A stretch of DNA of 24,298 nt from Lachnospiraceae bacterium UBA3401 (GTDB lineage Bacteria > Bacillota > Clostridia > Lachnospirales > Lachnospiraceae): contig DEPD01000133.1 in NCBI GenBank assembly GCA_002358575.1, positions 1-24,298 on the forward strand, read 5' to 3'. The position numbers and the translations under genes are program-made. Positions 23,184 through 24,298 of the stretch are shown here, one piece after another. The number at the start of each line of letters is the position of its first letter. Position 1 is the first letter of the stretch. The notes beneath the pieces were generated by a model, which saw only the letters and a program-made list of their open reading frames with translations, was not told where the DNA came from and did no database searches.

Positions 23184-23712
23184 TTAGACAATATTATATC
23201 CAGCAAAAGCTAATCCCTTCAAAGCTCTGTCAAAATTTTCCTCTTTCACAAGAATATAATCTGTATTGAAAGTTGATACAGAAAAAATGCCAATATTATT
23301 ATCAGCAAGAATACCAGATATTTCAGATAAAATTCCAATCAATGAAAAATTTAACACTCCTTGTATTCTGAAACCTTTCCACCCATCTTCTCTCTCAATT
23401 GTGTTTATAGGCGTGTCCTCCGTAATACATACTAGTATAATCCGCGCTAAATAACCTTATGTTTCGCTTGCCTATTTTCCTGATAGCACTACTCCCCAAG
23501 CCTCAGCGTAGCCACCGCTACGCCTGCGTTTGTGAAGCAGCACTCTCAGAAAAATATTCTGCGCCAAACATTAAGGTATTTAGCGTAGATTATACTAGGG
23601 AATATTCTTCATCTGTTTTTCCAATAAAATAAAACTCTTTATTCAAATCAATATCAAGTTCTGATGCAACTTTACAAACAGTCATAGTATAGTCCAATTT
23701 CTTAAGTTCCAT
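23184..23712 (-). pseudogene. ACT-domain protein gene, split by a palindromic insertion
   Basis: From ATG 23712 (GGAGG five bases upstream) the frame reads MELKKLDYTMTVCKVASELD...DEEYSLV and then stops at once in inserted DNA. The remainder lies beyond: CITEDTPINTIEREDG...GILSEISGILADNNIGIFSV...TDYILVKEENFDRALKGLAF, a clear ACT fold ending at TAA 23184-23186. Removing the 159-bp element and one CTAG joins both halves in frame to 121 residues. ACT domains bind amino acids and act in regulation, and small stand-alone ACT proteins of this kind are common in Firmicutes. It lies between the GNAT gene and lysR. The gene is broken in this strain unless the element is removed. Confidence 0.85.
23432..23598. 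mobile_element. MITE-like palindromic element (159 bp) with CTAG target duplication
   Basis: CTAG occurs at 23432-23435 and 23595-23598, and between them lie 159 bases with long imperfect inverted ends: TATAATCCGCGCTAAATAACC against TATAATCTACGCTAAATACC. Pairing goes on inward (ATTTTCCTGATAGCACTACT against ATTTTTCTGAGAGTGCTGCT) to a central GCGTAG/CTACGC hairpin, so the whole can fold into one rod. There is no coding frame. The exact duplication might be CTAG or only TA, because the ends are themselves palindromic. The insertion breaks an ACT-domain gene. Confidence 0.8.
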
Positions 23713-23756
23713 AATCACCTCCAAACTGACAGTTATAAACGTCAAATTTATTATCT

Positions 23757-24176
23757 TTAAAGGCTTTTTTTCATCCAAATATGAGGGCAGCCTTCATCAT
23801 CATCAATATCACTAAATTCAGTAAACCCTAAAGTCTGATAAAAAGCAGTTATCCTGCACTGGGCATGTAAAGCTAAACATTTTCCACCCCTTTTTTGAAT
23901 ATATTTTTCTGCTTCTTTGACAATAACAGAACCTATACTTTTACCACGATATTCTTTGATAACTGCAAGCCTGCCTAATATATATGTATTCATCACTGTA
24001 TCCCAAAATATGCGGCATGTTGTAATAGGTATCTTATCCTCGTCAAATATTACAATATGTGTAGCTGTTTCATCTATATCATCAAATTCATTATGAAATC
24101 CTTGCTCATCTACAAATACTCTCTGTCTAACTTCTTTTGCATAATTGGGAATCCCCTCATAAATCACTGTTTCCAT
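23757..24176 (-). CDS. GNAT family N-acetyltransferase
   Basis: 139 residues. The acetyl-CoA-binding motif is visible in the block LGRLAVIKEYRGKSIGSVIVKEAE (R-G-K-S-I-G, about 69-92), and the C-terminal LHAQCRITAFYQTLGFTEF is the GNAT motif B. The N-terminus VRQRVFVDEQGF is typical of ElaA/YjdJ-like acetyltransferases. The acceptor is unknown. ATG at 24176 follows AGGAGG by 11 bases. It ends 44 bases before the ACT-domain gene, on the same strand, and may be the first gene of the unit reading towards lysR. Confidence 0.88.
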   Translation of the reverse strand: METVIYEGIPNYAKEVRQRVFVDEQGFHNEFDDIDETATHIVIFDEDKIPITTCRIFWDTVMNTYILGRLAVIKEYRGKSIGSVIVKEAEKYIQKRGGKCLALHAQCRITAFYQTLGFTEFSDIDDDEGCPHIWMKKSL

Positions 24177-24226
24177 AATAAATTTATCCTCCTAAATATC
24201 GGTTTGCCACTATCAATAATATTGAA

Positions 24227-24255
24227 ATTATAGCACGCACCCAACTGAATCACAA
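24227..24255 (-). promoter_or_regulatory. Sigma-A promoter of the GNAT gene
   Basis: Minus-strand -35 TTGTGA (24250-24255), 17-base spacer, and -10 TATAAT (24227-24232) preceded by TGC, so an extended -10. It lies 50 bases upstream of the GNAT start codon. The DNA from here to the right end shows no gene. Confidence 0.7.
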
Positions 24256-24298
24256 TAATATATCTTACTCTTTTAACCTCTCCTCCTAATATATAAGT

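Overview
The window looks like a chromosomal segment of a low-GC, flagellated, anaerobic Firmicute, most likely a Lachnospiraceae member (Roseburia/Eubacterium type). The basis is the AT-rich intergenic DNA, strong AGGAGG ribosome-binding sites, the SDR-dnaX-ybaB-recR order, a DUF5711 protein, a short clostridial flagellin and EFR1-type flavodoxin-ferredoxin proteins. Species is inferred, not shown. Nearly all genes are on the minus strand; only the flagellin gene and a transposase remnant are on the plus strand.

Left part (1-9625). Two near-consensus sigma-A promoters, plus a third -35 hexamer, fire leftwards off the edge and resemble a stable-RNA promoter array. Going right there follow a CvpA-like membrane protein, a DUF5711 protein and a membrane-anchored LysM protein with a degenerate Gln/Thr/Ser repeat stalk. 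Next come galM with a terminator and extra hairpins, and the replication/repair cluster SDR-dnaX-ybaB(ebfC)-recR. In dnaX, an A7 run behind a GGAGG sequence suggests a second, shorter gamma-like product. A short flagellin with its own extended -10 promoter converges on glpK and shares a hairpin terminator with it.

Middle (9670-15967). After glpK come a tight trio with overlapping ends (metallophosphoesterase, DUF6881 protein, unknown alpha-helical protein), a NudC-like Nudix hydrolase, a truncated MreB-like protein and a FAD-dependent dehydrogenase with a cysteine cluster. Between the last two lies a 550-base stretch with a 186-bp inverted-repeat element, coding-like remnants and a 14-bp hairpin.

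Right part (16399-24176) is an accessory locus that appears to be decaying. A LysR regulator precedes an operon of an EamB-like cysteine/O-acetylserine exporter, a PhnW-type aminotransferase (frameshifted), a MetY-type sulfhydrylase, an EFR1 flavodoxin-ferredoxin, a DegT/DnrJ aminotransferase and a truncated SerC. The SerC gene runs into an IS630-like transposase remnant. Upstream are a GNAT acetyltransferase and an ACT-domain gene split by a 159-bp palindromic element flanked by CTAG; removing the element and one CTAG restores a perfect 121-residue frame. The exporter, sulfhydrylase, SerC and Fe-S flavoprotein point to sulfur/amino-acid metabolism, but the product is unknown.

The most notable observations are the MITE-like insertion in the ACT gene, the related-looking inverted-repeat elements at 8602-8741 and 14318-14503, the uncommon aminotransferase/sulfhydrylase operon, the possible dnaX recoding site and the MreB-like stump protein.
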